DNA of 64,000 nt from Candidatus Cloacimonadota bacterium (GCA_030445745.1 JASUTE010000001.1:62001-126000); one strand, 5' to 3'. Positions 1-9,145 are shown, numbered from the stretch's first letter. Program-made: numbers and translations. Notes: a model not told the origin generated them from the sequence alone.

Positions 1-150
1 TTGTTTCTTATAAAGGAATATAAAAATTAAGAATAATACGAGCAAAGAAAGTGTTATAAGCGGAATTTGCAAGAGATGAGCTAAGATAAGTCCTGCACAC
101 CAGAAAATTGCAATTACAACAAAGGGTGGCGGCGAAGACTTCGCTTCCAT
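1..150 (-). CDS. comEC: ComEC/Rec2-like competence protein, N-terminal fragment cut by window edge
   Basis: Fifty codons are open from an ATG at 150 to the window edge. The ATG is preceded by a good ribosome site (GGAG about 5 nt upstream) and lies 15 nt after the dxr stop. The peptide starts with a short polar stretch and three prolines, then two closely spaced hydrophobic segments (about residues 10-29 and 30-47). This resembles the N-terminus of ComEC/Rec2, the inner-membrane DNA uptake channel. Only the N-terminus is visible, so the family call is tentative; another polytopic membrane protein is possible. It appears to be the last visible gene of the dxr operon. Confidence 0.45.
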   Translation of the reverse strand, partial: MEAKSSPPPFVVIAIFWCAGLILAHLLQIPLITLSLLVLFLIFIFLYKKQ

Positions 151-165
151 TATAGCTCCTGCAGA

Positions 166-1311
166 TTATATAAACTTAGTAAAATTTCTTATGGTAAAGT
201 CGAAAACCTCTTTATTGGTGTTAATTATTTCTTCCAAATTTGGCTCTGCTTTATTGGGAAATTGATCAGTAATATTAATTATTAGCTTACTAATATCCAG
301 AAATTGGATTTTATTTTGCAAAAAAAGTGTTATTGCAGCTTCATTAATGCTATTTATGATAGTTGGTAGTAAACCGCCATGGCGGCACAGTTCTACTGTA
401 TGAAAGAAAAGTGGATATCGTTGTTTGGTAATTTTTCGAAAAGTCAACTCCGCAAGCTGGGATAGATCTGTTTCTACCAAGTGTGAACTGTATCGGTCGG
501 GGAAGCTGAGAGCATATAAAATTGGGAGTTTCATAGAAGGCTGGCTCATTTGAGCTAAAATAGAACCATCGATAAACTTGACCATAGAGTGAATTATGGA
601 CTGAGGATGCAATACAACTTCGATATCTTCATAGTTTATATCAAAAAGCCAATGAGCTTCGGTCACTTCCAAAGCTTTATTAAACATAGTAGCAGAATCA
701 ATCGTTACTTTAGCACCCATATCCCAATTAGGATGATCTAAGGTTTCTTTAAGGGAAACATTTTTCAAAGCTGGTAGAGGGGTATCTCGGAAAGAACCAC
801 CCGAAGCGGTAAGTATTAAATTTCTGATATTTTTTTTCCCCTCGCCATGCAAAACTTGAAAAAGTGCACTATGTTCGCTATCAACTGGTAAAATTTTGTT
901 TTTGGTTTGCATTTTTGTCAGTATATGACCAGCCATAACTAGCGATTCTTTATTAGCTAAGGCTAAATCTTTTTCGCATTTTAAAATATTATAGGAAGGA
1001 ATTAGCCCAGCAGAACCGCTAATAGCATTTAAAGCAATATCATATTCTTCATTTTGCAGTAAATTTTGTAGTTCACTCTCGCCAAAATAAAGTTTGCTAG
1101 CTTTGGGAATTTCAAGATTTTGTTTTTGTGCGTTCGCATTAGTGATAACCAAATGGGGAATCTTAAATTCAGCAGCCAAAGAGAGTAGCTCTTTCACATT
1201 ATTGTGAGCAGTAGCTATTTGGATTTTGAAATGTTTTTTTTGTTCGCGTACAACTTCTACTGCAGATTTTCCTATTGAGCCGGTTATTCCTAAGATAGCA
1301 ATTTTTTTCAT
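166..1311 (-). CDS. dxr: 1-deoxy-D-xylulose 5-phosphate reductoisomerase
   Basis: DXR is the second enzyme of the non-mevalonate (MEP) isoprenoid pathway; it turns DXP into MEP with NADPH and a divalent metal. The 381-residue length is normal. Visible motifs: the NADPH loop GITGSIG (8-14), NKES (120-123), the metal and substrate segment DSEHSALFQ (144-152), ASGGSFRD (169-176), and the flexible-loop region beginning HPNWDMGAK (193-201). The ATG overlaps the stop of the upstream barrel gene by 4 nt, so the two are probably translationally coupled. A second MEP gene, ispE, lies at 20785-21639, so this genome uses the MEP route. Confidence 0.96.
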   Translation of the reverse strand: MKKIAILGITGSIGKSAVEVVREQKKHFKIQIATAHNNVKELLSLAAEFKIPHLVITNANAQKQNLEIPKASKLYFGESELQNLLQNEEYDIALNAISGSAGLIPSYNILKCEKDLALANKESLVMAGHILTKMQTKNKILPVDSEHSALFQVLHGEGKKNIRNLILTASGGSFRDTPLPALKNVSLKETLDHPNWDMGAKVTIDSATMFNKALEVTEAHWLFDINYEDIEVVLHPQSIIHSMVKFIDGSILAQMSQPSMKLPILYALSFPDRYSSHLVETDLSQLAELTFRKITKQRYPLFFHTVELCRHGGLLPTIINSINEAAITLFLQNKIQFLDISKLIINITDQFPNKAEPNLEEIINTNKEVFDFTIRNFTKFI

Positions 1312-2252
1312 AAATTGAAGCCAACTGAGATCCGATGTGAATTTTCTAATTCTGTATTTTGCTCGAAAGCATAATTAAATTGCCATTTTTTGTAGCCAAA
1401 ACTCATACCAGCAGTCAAATTATCGACATCGTAACCCAGTAGTAGATCAAAATTTTGCAAAATATTCATCTCTAAGCCAGCATGGTAATCTAAGCTGAAT
1501 ATGCTGATGTCTGTAGTAGCGGCGAAATCTCTATTTTCAGCGTAAATATCGGTGCCGAAATATAGTTTGCCATTTTTATTTATTAAAGGCAGCAACAGCG
1601 AGTATTGGGCTTCCAATTGTAAGTTCGGATTGACAAATTCATGGGAACCGTTACTCCACAAAATCTGGGTAGAAAAAAAATCGCGTAAGTTGGCTGCCAC
1701 CATTAATTTTTTGTTTATTGAAAGAAAGGTGGAAATATCCGCACCAAAACCGAAACCATTTTCATCTGCTAATTTGCGGTAAGCAATTTTAGGAGTTAAG
1801 CCCAAATAATAGTTCCCAATTTTTCTAGCAAAGCCAAAGTAAAATACCATATCAGAATTATTTACGGATTTGTATTCATAGGGGCGGTTATCGTAATTCA
1901 CGGAGTTATTAGGGTCTTCCAGTTTTGTTAAGGGGATATCATCGATACCGATACGGGCAATTGTGAAGGAAAGCCGCTGTTTTTTGCCTAAAACTGCACT
2001 GAAAAGGTCGTATTTTAACAAGCCGGAATATTCTTCGGCGTGCATCAATTCTAGCTTACGTGCCGGTTCTAGCGCCAGAAGAGCAGGATTCCAATATGCA
2101 AGATGCGCCGAGTTAATATCGGTTAATCCGCAATTACCTAGAGCGCTATTCCTAACACCGGAACCCATTTTGAATATCTCACCGGCATATTTATCTGCCA
2201 CAAGCAGAGAGGTAAGAAGCACTGTTAGAATTATAACTAATATTTTTTTCAT
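1308..2252 (-). CDS. PorV/PorQ-family (UPF0164) outer membrane beta-barrel protein
   Basis: A 314-residue protein with an N-terminal signal peptide (about residues 1-19) followed by the family signature region: a glycine-rich start (GSGVRNSALG), then AYWNPALLAL, as found near the start of PorV/PorQ-type proteins. The rest alternates polar and aromatic residues as in beta-barrel strands and ends in a hydrophobic residue (SVGFNL). In Bacteroidota such proteins carry type IX secretion substrates in the outer membrane; here that role is inference. It sits between pcrA (4 nt away) and dxr (4-nt overlap). A second family member lies at 25233-26258 beside a C25 peptidase. Confidence 0.8.
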   Translation of the reverse strand: MKKILVIILTVLLTSLLVADKYAGEIFKMGSGVRNSALGNCGLTDINSAHLAYWNPALLALEPARKLELMHAEEYSGLLKYDLFSAVLGKKQRLSFTIARIGIDDIPLTKLEDPNNSVNYDNRPYEYKSVNNSDMVFYFGFARKIGNYYLGLTPKIAYRKLADENGFGFGADISTFLSINKKLMVAANLRDFFSTQILWSNGSHEFVNPNLQLEAQYSLLLPLINKNGKLYFGTDIYAENRDFAATTDISIFSLDYHAGLEMNILQNFDLLLGYDVDNLTAGMSFGYKKWQFNYAFEQNTELENSHRISVGFNL

Positions 2253-2255
2253 TTC

Positions 2256-4391
2256 TTAAATCCTTGTTACATAGCTACCAATAATTTTTTTTAATTTCCC
2301 ACCCGAAAATGAGATAGTTAATTTAGCATCAACGTCTTTACCGTCAACATTTAAAATAATTCCCTTACCAAATTTTTTATGAAAAACCTTGTCGCCTATT
2401 TGAAAATGTTTACTACTTTCCAAAACAATTTTCCTATCAAAATTGATATGACTGGATTTTGCTACTACTTCTTTTTTATAAAAACGTTCATCCATTTCTT
2501 TGATAAAGTGGCTAGGCATGGTTAAAATGGAATCTCCAAAAATATTACGATTTTTGGCATAAGACATAAACAGTTGCTTTTTGGTTCTGGTGATTGCAAC
2601 GTACAATAAACGACGTTCTTCCTGTAGCTCTTTGTTTGTATCCATAGAGCGTGAATGGGGTAATAGGCCTTCTTCAAGACCCACGATGAATACATAATCG
2701 AATTCCAAGCCTTTGGCATTGTGCATAGTCATTAGTTTAACCGATTCTTCCTGTGGGTCTAAGTTGTCCAGATCAGTTTGCAGGGCAATGTTTTGCAGGT
2801 ATTCGGCTAAAGTGGGTTCTTCTTTGTTTTCGTCTAAGAATTGTTCATAAAATTCGCTGCAGGCAGAGATAAATTCTTGCAAGTTCTCAGCACGGGTGAT
2901 CTCTTGAGGGTCTTTGCTATTTTTAAACTGGTCGATTAAGCCCAAATCATCTAAAATTTTCTGTACCAATTTTGGTAAGGGAACTTCCAGTTGCTGCCAG
3001 CTTTTAGTTAACTGAGCAAAATTGTTCACGTTTGTTTGTTGCCATTTTGATAGAGTAGGGATTTTGCTGTTTATAGCTTCTAAAAGTGTTATGTTGTTTA
3101 GGAAGGCAAATTCGATGATTTTACCCATTGTGCTTTTACCAATTCCGCGGCTAGGGTAGTTTATAATTCTTAGAAAACTTTCTGAATCACTAGGATTCAC
3201 CAAAATGCGCAAATAAGCTATTATATCTTTGATCTCCTTGCGCTGATAGAAGTTTACACCTCCTACAATCTGATATTTTATGCCATATTTTACAAAAGTA
3301 GATTCAAAAATACGAGATTGGGCATTGGTGCGATAAAGAACAACACAACTGTTTAAGCTAATTTTATTTTCTTGTAGTTGCCTGATTTGATCTGCTACAA
3401 AGCTCGCTTCTGCTCTCTCGTTTTGTAAAACTTTCAAAATTGGAACAGCATCATCTTCATAGGAAGTCCAAAGTTCTTTGGGATGTCTTTCATCGTTGTA
3501 TTTAATAAGGCTGTTAGCTAAATTTAAGATTATTTTAGGTGAACGGTAGTTCCGTTCCAATTTAATAGTTTTAACATTTTTATAATCTTTTTCGAAATTC
3601 AAAATATTACGAATATCAGCACCACGCCAGCTGTAAATAGCTTGGTCATCATCTCCTACCACACATAAATTTTGGTGAGCAGAAGCGATTAGATTAACAA
3701 TTTTAAATTGAGCATAGTTGGTATCTTGGTATTCATCTATCATAACATAGCGAAATTTTTGTTGGTATTTTTTTAATATTTGGGAATGATCGTGTAAAAG
3801 ATATGCTGTATTCAAAAGCAGATCATCAAAATCCATGGCATTATTCTCTTCCAAATATTTTTGGTAGCGGTTATATATCTTGTGAACCGTTTCAGTGTAA
3901 TAATTTTTCTCATTAAATTTAAAAAAATCATCAGGTAAAATCAAAGAGTTTTTCTGCCGGCTAATAATATTGCGAACAGCTCCCATAGAAAAGAATTTTT
4001 TATCAATATCCAACTCTTTGTAAATTTTTTTAAAGACCGTTTTCTGATCGGCATCATCGTAAATGGAAAAATTACTGTCGTAGGGTAATAAAGCACTTTC
4101 ATAACGCAGTATACGGCTACAAATGGAATGGAATGTCCCTATCCATAAAGAACGGGTATTAATACCAAAATTTATTTCCAATCTATTGATGAGTTCACGA
4201 GCAGCTTTATTGGTAAAAGTTACAACCAAGATATTCCAAGGCGAAATATGTTTTTCTGAGATAAGATAGGCTGTGCGATATATGACTGATCTGGTTTTTC
4301 CACTGCCAGCACCAGCTAGTACCAGTAAGGGACCTTCTGTAGTTGTAACAACTTGCTGTTGCTCTTTATTTAAATTTTCCAACAACTGCAT
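2256..4391 (-). CDS. pcrA: UvrD/Rep/PcrA-type superfamily 1 DNA helicase
   Basis: An ATP-driven 3'-5' DNA helicase of repair and replication restart. All SF1A motifs are present in order: Walker A GAGSGKT (27-33), GTFHS, the DEYQD box, VGDDDQAIYSWRG, LERNYRS, the TMHNAKGLEFD segment, and ERRLLYVAITRTK near the C-terminus. The tail has a PcrA-like C-terminal module (GDKVFHKKFGKG). The open frame extends upstream to 4439, but I place the start at the ATG at 4391: the helicase homology begins there (MQLLENLNKEQQ) and it lies 1 nt past the stop of the upstream lipoprotein. That gives 711 residues. Confidence 0.94.
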   Translation of the reverse strand: MQLLENLNKEQQQVVTTTEGPLLVLAGAGSGKTRSVIYRTAYLISEKHISPWNILVVTFTNKAARELINRLEINFGINTRSLWIGTFHSICSRILRYESALLPYDSNFSIYDDADQKTVFKKIYKELDIDKKFFSMGAVRNIISRQKNSLILPDDFFKFNEKNYYTETVHKIYNRYQKYLEENNAMDFDDLLLNTAYLLHDHSQILKKYQQKFRYVMIDEYQDTNYAQFKIVNLIASAHQNLCVVGDDDQAIYSWRGADIRNILNFEKDYKNVKTIKLERNYRSPKIILNLANSLIKYNDERHPKELWTSYEDDAVPILKVLQNERAEASFVADQIRQLQENKISLNSCVVLYRTNAQSRIFESTFVKYGIKYQIVGGVNFYQRKEIKDIIAYLRILVNPSDSESFLRIINYPSRGIGKSTMGKIIEFAFLNNITLLEAINSKIPTLSKWQQTNVNNFAQLTKSWQQLEVPLPKLVQKILDDLGLIDQFKNSKDPQEITRAENLQEFISACSEFYEQFLDENKEEPTLAEYLQNIALQTDLDNLDPQEESVKLMTMHNAKGLEFDYVFIVGLEEGLLPHSRSMDTNKELQEERRLLYVAITRTKKQLFMSYAKNRNIFGDSILTMPSHFIKEMDERFYKKEVVAKSSHINFDRKIVLESSKHFQIGDKVFHKKFGKGIILNVDGKDVDAKLTISFSGGKLKKIIGSYVTRI

Positions 4392-4392
4392 A

Positions 4393-4788
4393 TTACCAAT
4401 AGGAAACAGGATCGGAGCGTTGTCCTTCCAACCTTTCACCCTCTATGTTCTTGAAAGCAGAGAGTTTATAATAATAGAAATATTCACCAGTTAAAATTAC
4501 TTCTTCATCTTCATAGCTTGTTATTGTAGGGTCCTCTATGGTAGCTATGCGCTCATAAGCACCGTCGTAGGAAAGCGAGCGATAGATATAGTAGCCGCCG
4601 CCCTCTTCTGTAATTAACTCGGCCGATTTTTCCCAGGTAAGAATAACTTTAGGTGGGCTTTGTATTGCTTCAGCTTCAATTCCTATAACTTTGCCTGGAG
4701 CCTGGTTGTTGTCTAAAGGATTACTATGATCTAAAGAACAGGCAAATAGTAATAAGATACAGGTAATTATGAAAATTATCTTTTTCAT
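4393..4788 (-). CDS. Small lipoprotein with a fibronectin type III-like domain
   Basis: A 131-residue protein with a lipoprotein signal peptide and lipobox LLFAC (Cys17), then SNPLDN, a sequence often seen after the lipidated cysteine in this group. Residues about 35-125 read as one FN3-like beta-sandwich (KVILTWEKS, GYYIYRS, YYYKLSAF). It is probably anchored in the outer or inner membrane and may bind protein or carbohydrate, but no specific function can be given. The stop is 1 nt from the pcrA start, and the start overlaps the stop of the preceding DUF5683-like gene. Confidence 0.75.
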   Translation of the reverse strand: MKKIIFIITCILLLFACSLDHSNPLDNNQAPGKVIGIEAEAIQSPPKVILTWEKSAELITEEGGGYYIYRSLSYDGAYERIATIEDPTITSYEDEEVILTGEYFYYYKLSAFKNIEGERLEGQRSDPVSYW

Positions 4789-5354
4789 TAGAACCTCACA
4801 CTTATGCCAGTTGGAGTTATGGCAACTCTGTTGTTAATGATATTTTGCCAGATCTCGGTATTAAATTTATTGGTTTCTATGATTGCATCATAGATATTGT
4901 AGAGCCAAACACCAGCAGCTAATCCCAAAAAAACTTGAGCTGTTTTGTAAGGTCCGTTTGCTTCGTCGTAATAATATTCGATATCTCCAATATAGTTTGA
5001 TTCCTTATATTTATCATACTGATTCATTGCTTTGTCGTAATAAATATAGCTGGTGCCTAACAAAATTATTTCTATTCCTAGAATTACATTTCCTTGGGTA
5101 TAGCGCTCGGTAGCAAAATGTCCCCAACCTGGCAACAAAGCAGCTTTCATGGCATTAATATTAACGCTTTTCTTTTGTTTTTTAAAGGTAGGAAGCAATT
5201 GCTGCTGTCTTTGTAGTTCATTTCTAAATGTTTGCATTTCCGCATAGTTTTCCCAGCCATATTTGGTGGGATCGGAGAACTGCTTTATATCGAAATTTTG
5301 AGAGAATAAATTCAAAGAAATTATGCAAATTATAAAGAGAATTATCTTTTTCAT
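4788..5354 (-). CDS. DUF5683-like envelope protein
   Basis: A 188-residue protein with a signal peptide (residues 1-18, ending FSQ) and a central block starting ALLPGWGHFATERYTQG. This is the hallmark of the DUF5683 group: a conserved LPGWG motif followed by a hydrophobic segment, a YDKYK-containing polar region, and a second hydrophobic helix (QVFLGLAAGVWLYNIYDAI). Function is unknown. It sits in an envelope operon between a TPR lipoprotein (3 nt away) and an FN3 lipoprotein (overlapping ends), so a role in outer-membrane structure is plausible but unproven. Confidence 0.65.
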   Translation of the reverse strand: MKKIILFIICIISLNLFSQNFDIKQFSDPTKYGWENYAEMQTFRNELQRQQQLLPTFKKQKKSVNINAMKAALLPGWGHFATERYTQGNVILGIEIILLGTSYIYYDKAMNQYDKYKESNYIGDIEYYYDEANGPYKTAQVFLGLAAGVWLYNIYDAIIETNKFNTEIWQNIINNRVAITPTGISVRF

Positions 5355-5357
5355 ATC

Positions 5358-6758
5358 CTATAATACCTCTTCAGATAATTTATTCAAGGGAGAAACTTTT
5401 TGTTTGAGTAGATCTACTTGCCAAATGAAGTAGTAATTTTCACCTGGAGTTAAAATATCATAACGCACTTCATATTTATATTTTCCGAAAGAGTAAAGTA
5501 CTTTCCATTCGGAAGTTCGTACTTCATCTTTACCGTGTTTTATTATCAAGCTATCTTGTAAAGCGTATACATTTTTTACTAGCTCACCATCATTATATGC
5601 AAAGATAATATCTTTGGCAAAAACTTTTGGTTCTTTATCTGCCCGCAGGATATTGCTAATTTCGAATATTTTTTGCTTAGCTTCTTTGCTTGAATATAAA
5701 TTATTAGATTGTTTATAGAGCTGCAAAGCTTGCTCATATTCATCATTGTTTTCCTTTTCTAAAGCTTCAGTTAAAAGTTCTTGTGCTTGACTTTTTCTGT
5801 TTTTTAGTTCTTCTGTTTCTGAAATTTTTCTATCAACCTGTTTATTTTGAGGATCTAAAACATAGATTTTTTTGAAAACTGCTATTGCCTGGTCGAATTT
5901 TTCTAAATTCACTAGTCTGTTCCCTTCTTCCAAGTAAGATTGGCAAATACTATCGATACGTTGCTTGGTTTTGGTTTTGTATTGGGAAGTTAGCTCGGCA
6001 GAGTTGTCGAAATTCTGTTTAGCAATTTGCAGCTTTTCATCTTGGAAAGCAGAGTCTGCTTTCAAAAAATAGGTTTTTGCCATTAAGGATTTTATTTCAT
6101 CTTGCAGTGAGCTGGGAAAAGCAAGCAATTGTTGCAAGTTTGCAATAGCTTCATCATATTTTTTTTCTGATACCATCGCCTCAATCTCGGCCAAATAGTC
6201 CGGTAGTATTTTATCGATGTATGGTATTGCTTGGGAAGCATACTTGCTATCGGGATAATTATTCCATAAATATTTGTAGTCTGAAGTTATGTGCGAGTAA
6301 TTTTGCAATTCATAGTTGAGTTCAATGCGCTTGAAGAGGATTTCTGGTAAAAGCTCCGAGTTTTTTAAATTATTTACGATATAGCCGAAATTTTCTAAAG
6401 CAGCCAATGTATCTTCTTTTGTAAGTTGATTCAACCCAATATTGTAGAAGCAATTATCTAACAGAGAATCTGCTTTAGCACTATTTGCCAGCAGAAAAAG
6501 TCTTTTGGCTAACAGCCAATTTTCTTTGGAATAAGCACGTTCACCAAGAGCAAAATAGCATTGTGAGCGCTCCAAACGTGCCTGGGTGGCAAAAGGGCTA
6601 TTAGGGTTATTTTCAATAAATTCATCGTAAACATTTATAGCATTTACATAATTTCCCTGATTGTAGAGATCGTTAGCCTTATGATATTTACTATTAATCA
6701 AGCAACCAGAAATCCCAATTGCTATTATTAAACTAAATATTAATAATTTTATTTTCAT
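5358..6758 (-). CDS. TPR-repeat lipoprotein
   Basis: A lipoprotein with signal peptide and lipobox (IGISGC) followed by many tetratricopeptide-like helical repeats, such as YNQGNYVNAINVYDEFIENN and FDQAIAVFKKIYVLDPQNKQ. The N-terminal repeats recall BamD/YbgF-like outer-membrane assembly scaffolds, but the protein is twice the length of BamD and the last 80 residues have a beta-rich look. The frame is open to 6803, inside the upstream MBL gene. I prefer the ATG at 6758, which starts directly at the basic signal peptide (MKIKLL) and overlaps the MBL gene by 26 nt; an ATG at 6770 is also possible. Confidence 0.75.
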   Translation of the reverse strand: MKIKLLIFSLIIAIGISGCLINSKYHKANDLYNQGNYVNAINVYDEFIENNPNSPFATQARLERSQCYFALGERAYSKENWLLAKRLFLLANSAKADSLLDNCFYNIGLNQLTKEDTLAALENFGYIVNNLKNSELLPEILFKRIELNYELQNYSHITSDYKYLWNNYPDSKYASQAIPYIDKILPDYLAEIEAMVSEKKYDEAIANLQQLLAFPSSLQDEIKSLMAKTYFLKADSAFQDEKLQIAKQNFDNSAELTSQYKTKTKQRIDSICQSYLEEGNRLVNLEKFDQAIAVFKKIYVLDPQNKQVDRKISETEELKNRKSQAQELLTEALEKENNDEYEQALQLYKQSNNLYSSKEAKQKIFEISNILRADKEPKVFAKDIIFAYNDGELVKNVYALQDSLIIKHGKDEVRTSEWKVLYSFGKYKYEVRYDILTPGENYYFIWQVDLLKQKVSPLNKLSEEVL

Positions 6759-7443
6759 CAGCTGTTTCATATTTTGCATTTTTAAATTCCTCTGGTACAC
6801 CATGGTTCAAGATAACTCTAGCCTTTGTATTTTCTATAAAATATACTATTTCTGAATATCTAGGATGCAGGGCATCCAGCACGATAATATCTGCTTCAGC
6901 CGCTACATATTGCAGTGAAGAGAAATTGGGAATGTCAGATGTGTAAAGTATTTTTTTTTCTGCAGAAAGAAAAATAGAATGATTCTTGTAGCTATGTGCT
7001 ATTTGGGAAGGCATTTTTTTGTATTTTTTCAAATGATCGTTCGGGATCAACTCTATCTCCGGTAGATATCTTTTCACATTTTTTAAATTGTAAATTTCTA
7101 AGGTAAAATTAAATTTTTTGGGGAAGAGATAGAGATTTTCTAACATAGATTGGAAAAAATTGATATCTTCAGGAATAAAAATCCTTAATTTTTTTGTTCG
7201 TCCTTGCAGATACAGCATTTGCAAAAGCATAAAGATACCACTTATATGGTCGGGATGAAAATGGGTTATTAAAATGTCATCTATGAAGTTTTTATCATAA
7301 CCATATTTTAAAATCTGTTCAGAAACTCCTTCTCCGGCATCCCACAACTGGTTTTGGTTGCTATAGCTTACCATTATAGCAGCGTGGTGTTTGTTTAATT
7401 CAGGCAGTGCCGAAGCGCTTCCTAAGATATGTAATTTAATCAT
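6733..7443 (-). CDS. Metallo-beta-lactamase-fold hydrolase, RNase Z-like
   Basis: A 236-residue MBL-fold enzyme. The zinc motif HFHPDH is at 61-66 and is preceded by the beta strand DDILIT. Further ligands fit LYTSDIP (Asp) and the C-terminal VILNHG (His). N-terminal LHILGSASALPE and the overall layout match the RNase Z/ElaC-like branch, but the protein is shorter than typical tRNA 3'-processing RNase Z, so the substrate is uncertain; a phosphodiesterase is the main alternative. It is translationally coupled to the upstream WecA-like gene (4-nt overlap) and to the downstream TPR lipoprotein. Confidence 0.8.
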   Translation of the reverse strand: MIKLHILGSASALPELNKHHAAIMVSYSNQNQLWDAGEGVSEQILKYGYDKNFIDDILITHFHPDHISGIFMLLQMLYLQGRTKKLRIFIPEDINFFQSMLENLYLFPKKFNFTLEIYNLKNVKRYLPEIELIPNDHLKKYKKMPSQIAHSYKNHSIFLSAEKKILYTSDIPNFSSLQYVAAEADIIVLDALHPRYSEIVYFIENTKARVILNHGVPEEFKNAKYETADENKIINI

Positions 7444-8513
7444 TTTTTCATCTGATTTTTAGTGATTTCAACCGGTATTTGGTCTAATTTATTAGCAAAA
7501 AACAGGAAGAAAATAGCAAAGAAGATGGTGGAAAGAATAAGTAAGATTACTGAACGGAATTGCAAAACGATAATTGTTACCAGTACTATGACAATGTTTA
7601 TAAGGTAGACAAAAGCGGCAGTAACTTTATCGGAGCCCATAGCATTTCCTATGCGGTGGGTAGAATGATCTTTACCTCCTTCGCTAATTTTACGGCCATC
7701 TCGTTTTCGAGTAATGCTCACCAGAGAAATATCGAAAATAGCGTAACTTAAAAGCAATACTGGCAGCAGATAGTAAAGTTGATTCTCTAAATTAGTAGAC
7801 GCATATCTGCCGATTAAAATTCCCATAGATGAAAGAAAATAACCTATAAACATACTGCCGGCATCACCTAAAAAAATCTTGGCCGGACTGAAATTGTGGG
7901 GAAGAAACCCGAAAACAGAGCCGGCAAAAGTGAGTGCCAAAAGAGCGATAAAATGGGATTCTCCTATGTACTGATTATTTTTACAGATGAAACTGAAAGC
8001 ATAGAAACCAAGGGCTAGAATTCCAGACATACCGGTAATAATTCCATCCATATTATCTAAAAAATTTAGGGCATTCATCAGGCCAACCATCCACAGCAAA
8101 ATTATAGGTAGCGAGATGTAAACTGGCCCCAAAATAGTTTGTAGGTCGTTCAAAAAAACAAAAACCAAACAGGAAGCAATCTGTCCTATTAGCTTGGGAA
8201 GCGGTTTCATGCCTCTACGATCGTCTACTAAACCCACAAACACAATTATAAAAGCTCCGATTAAATAACCGATGATATTTTTATTGAAATGGTGATGTGT
8301 GAATACCACTACGATAATTGTGAAAACAAAAAAACCTATAAAAACTGCTAAACCACCCATAAGCGGTGTTGCTTTTTTATGTAATTTGCGGGCCGAGGGA
8401 TTATCGACAAAATGTATTTTGAGGGCTAACTTAATTATTTGTGGCGTAAGATGATATACTGACAGAAAAGAAAGAATGAACACAGCGAAGTAAGCATAAA
8501 TTATATTCATCAT
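7440..8513 (-). CDS. WecA/TagO/MraY-family undecaprenyl-phosphate sugar-1-phosphate transferase
   Basis: A polytopic inner-membrane enzyme (357 residues, about ten or eleven hydrophobic helices) that loads a sugar phosphate onto undecaprenyl phosphate. Key motifs: DNPSARKLHKKATPLMGG (37-54), GLVDDRRG (94-101, the catalytic Asp pair), NALNFLDNMDG (147-157), FLGDAGS, and a late cytoplasmic HSTHRIG replacing the DHLHHR-type loop. MraY is unlikely because the gene is outside a mur cluster and the NALNFLDNMDG form is WecA-like. It probably starts O-antigen, capsule or teichoic-like glycan synthesis; the Wzc and SLBB genes at 21599-24370 could act downstream. It is the first gene of the leftward operon. 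Confidence 0.88.
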   Translation of the reverse strand: MMNIIYAYFAVFILSFLSVYHLTPQIIKLALKIHFVDNPSARKLHKKATPLMGGLAVFIGFFVFTIIVVVFTHHHFNKNIIGYLIGAFIIVFVGLVDDRRGMKPLPKLIGQIASCLVFVFLNDLQTILGPVYISLPIILLWMVGLMNALNFLDNMDGIITGMSGILALGFYAFSFICKNNQYIGESHFIALLALTFAGSVFGFLPHNFSPAKIFLGDAGSMFIGYFLSSMGILIGRYASTNLENQLYYLLPVLLLSYAIFDISLVSITRKRDGRKISEGGKDHSTHRIGNAMGSDKVTAAFVYLINIVIVLVTIIVLQFRSVILLILSTIFFAIFFLFFANKLDQIPVEITKNQMKK

Positions 8514-8536
8514 TCAACCCTTTTATCTTTTTTGTC

Positions 8537-8564
8537 CTTTTATTCTTAATCGCTATTTTGTCAA
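8537..8564 (-). promoter_or_regulatory. Sigma-70-like promoter for the WecA-to-comEC leftward operon
   Basis: On the minus strand, TTGACA (8564-8559) is followed by a 16-nt spacer and TAAAAG (8542-8537). It lies about 24 nt upstream of the first ORF of the leftward operon, in the divergent gap with smpB. The -35 box is a perfect consensus and the -10 matches four of six. It is read by eye only. Confidence 0.5.
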
Positions 8565-8596
8565 ACCATTTATATGCTTTTATAAACTGAAACAAG

Positions 8597-8624
8597 TTGA
8601 CATTGTTACTCGTTTTAATAAAAT
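8597..8624 (+). promoter_or_regulatory. Sigma-70-like promoter for smpB
   Basis: TTGACA (8597-8602), a 16-nt spacer, then TAAAAT (8619-8624), followed by an AGAGGT ribosome site and the smpB ATG at 8642. The leader would be very short (about 10 nt). This is one of several good TTGACA boxes in intergenic gaps of this window. Confidence 0.6.
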
Positions 8625-8641
8625 AAATACAGAGGTAATAA

Positions 8642-9088
8642 ATGAGGAAATTTAGAAATAAAAAAGCTTTCCATAATTACTATTTTTTGGAAGAATTGGA
8701 AGCTGGAATAGCTTTGAAGGGAACCGAGATAAAATCGATACGAGCCGGGAAGATTAGTTTTAAGGATTCTTATGCTAGGGTAGAAGACGATGAAGTTTGG
8801 CTCTATAATTTGCATATTAGCCCCTATTCGCATGCGGGAAATTTTAATCATGAACCAGAAAGAAAGCGAAAATTGCTATTGCATAAACGTGAAATAAGAA
8901 AATTGAAAAAAAAAGTAGAAGAGCGAGGTATGACCCTTGTGCCTAAAGAGTTATTTATTAATGAAGATGGTTTGGCTAAAGTGGTACTAACTGTGGCAAA
9001 AGGGAAAAAATTGTATGATAAACGAGAAGTTTTGCAAAAGAAAGACGAAGCTAGGGAGATGCAAAGAAAAATGAAATACTACAACTAA
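8642..9088 (+). CDS. smpB: SsrA (tmRNA)-binding protein SmpB
   Basis: SmpB binds tmRNA and brings it to stalled ribosomes for trans-translation. The 148-residue protein has the family blocks in order: FRNKKAFHNYYFLEELEAGI, ALKGTEIKSIRAGK with FKDSYARV, LHISPYSHAGNFNHEPERKR, REIRKLKKKVEERGMTLVP, and the basic C-terminal tail (REVLQKKDEAREMQRKMKYYN) that occupies the decoding centre. The start is set by AGAGGT upstream of the ATG. The tmRNA gene itself is not visible in this window. SmpB heads a short plus-strand unit with the two genes that follow. Confidence 0.96.
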   Translation: MRKFRNKKAFHNYYFLEELEAGIALKGTEIKSIRAGKISFKDSYARVEDDEVWLYNLHISPYSHAGNFNHEPERKRKLLLHKREIRKLKKKVEERGMTLVPKELFINEDGLAKVVLTVAKGKKLYDKREVLQKKDEAREMQRKMKYYN

Positions 9089-9145
9089 CAAAAATATTTG
9101 ATTTTGTGTAGGTTAATGTTATGTTATAATAACAAGGAGTTAAAA

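Noticed and set aside
4391-4439. Longer PcrA start at 4439
   Set aside because: It would overlap the lipoprotein gene by 47 nt, and the extra residues have no helicase homology. The ATG at 4391 fits the operon spacing.
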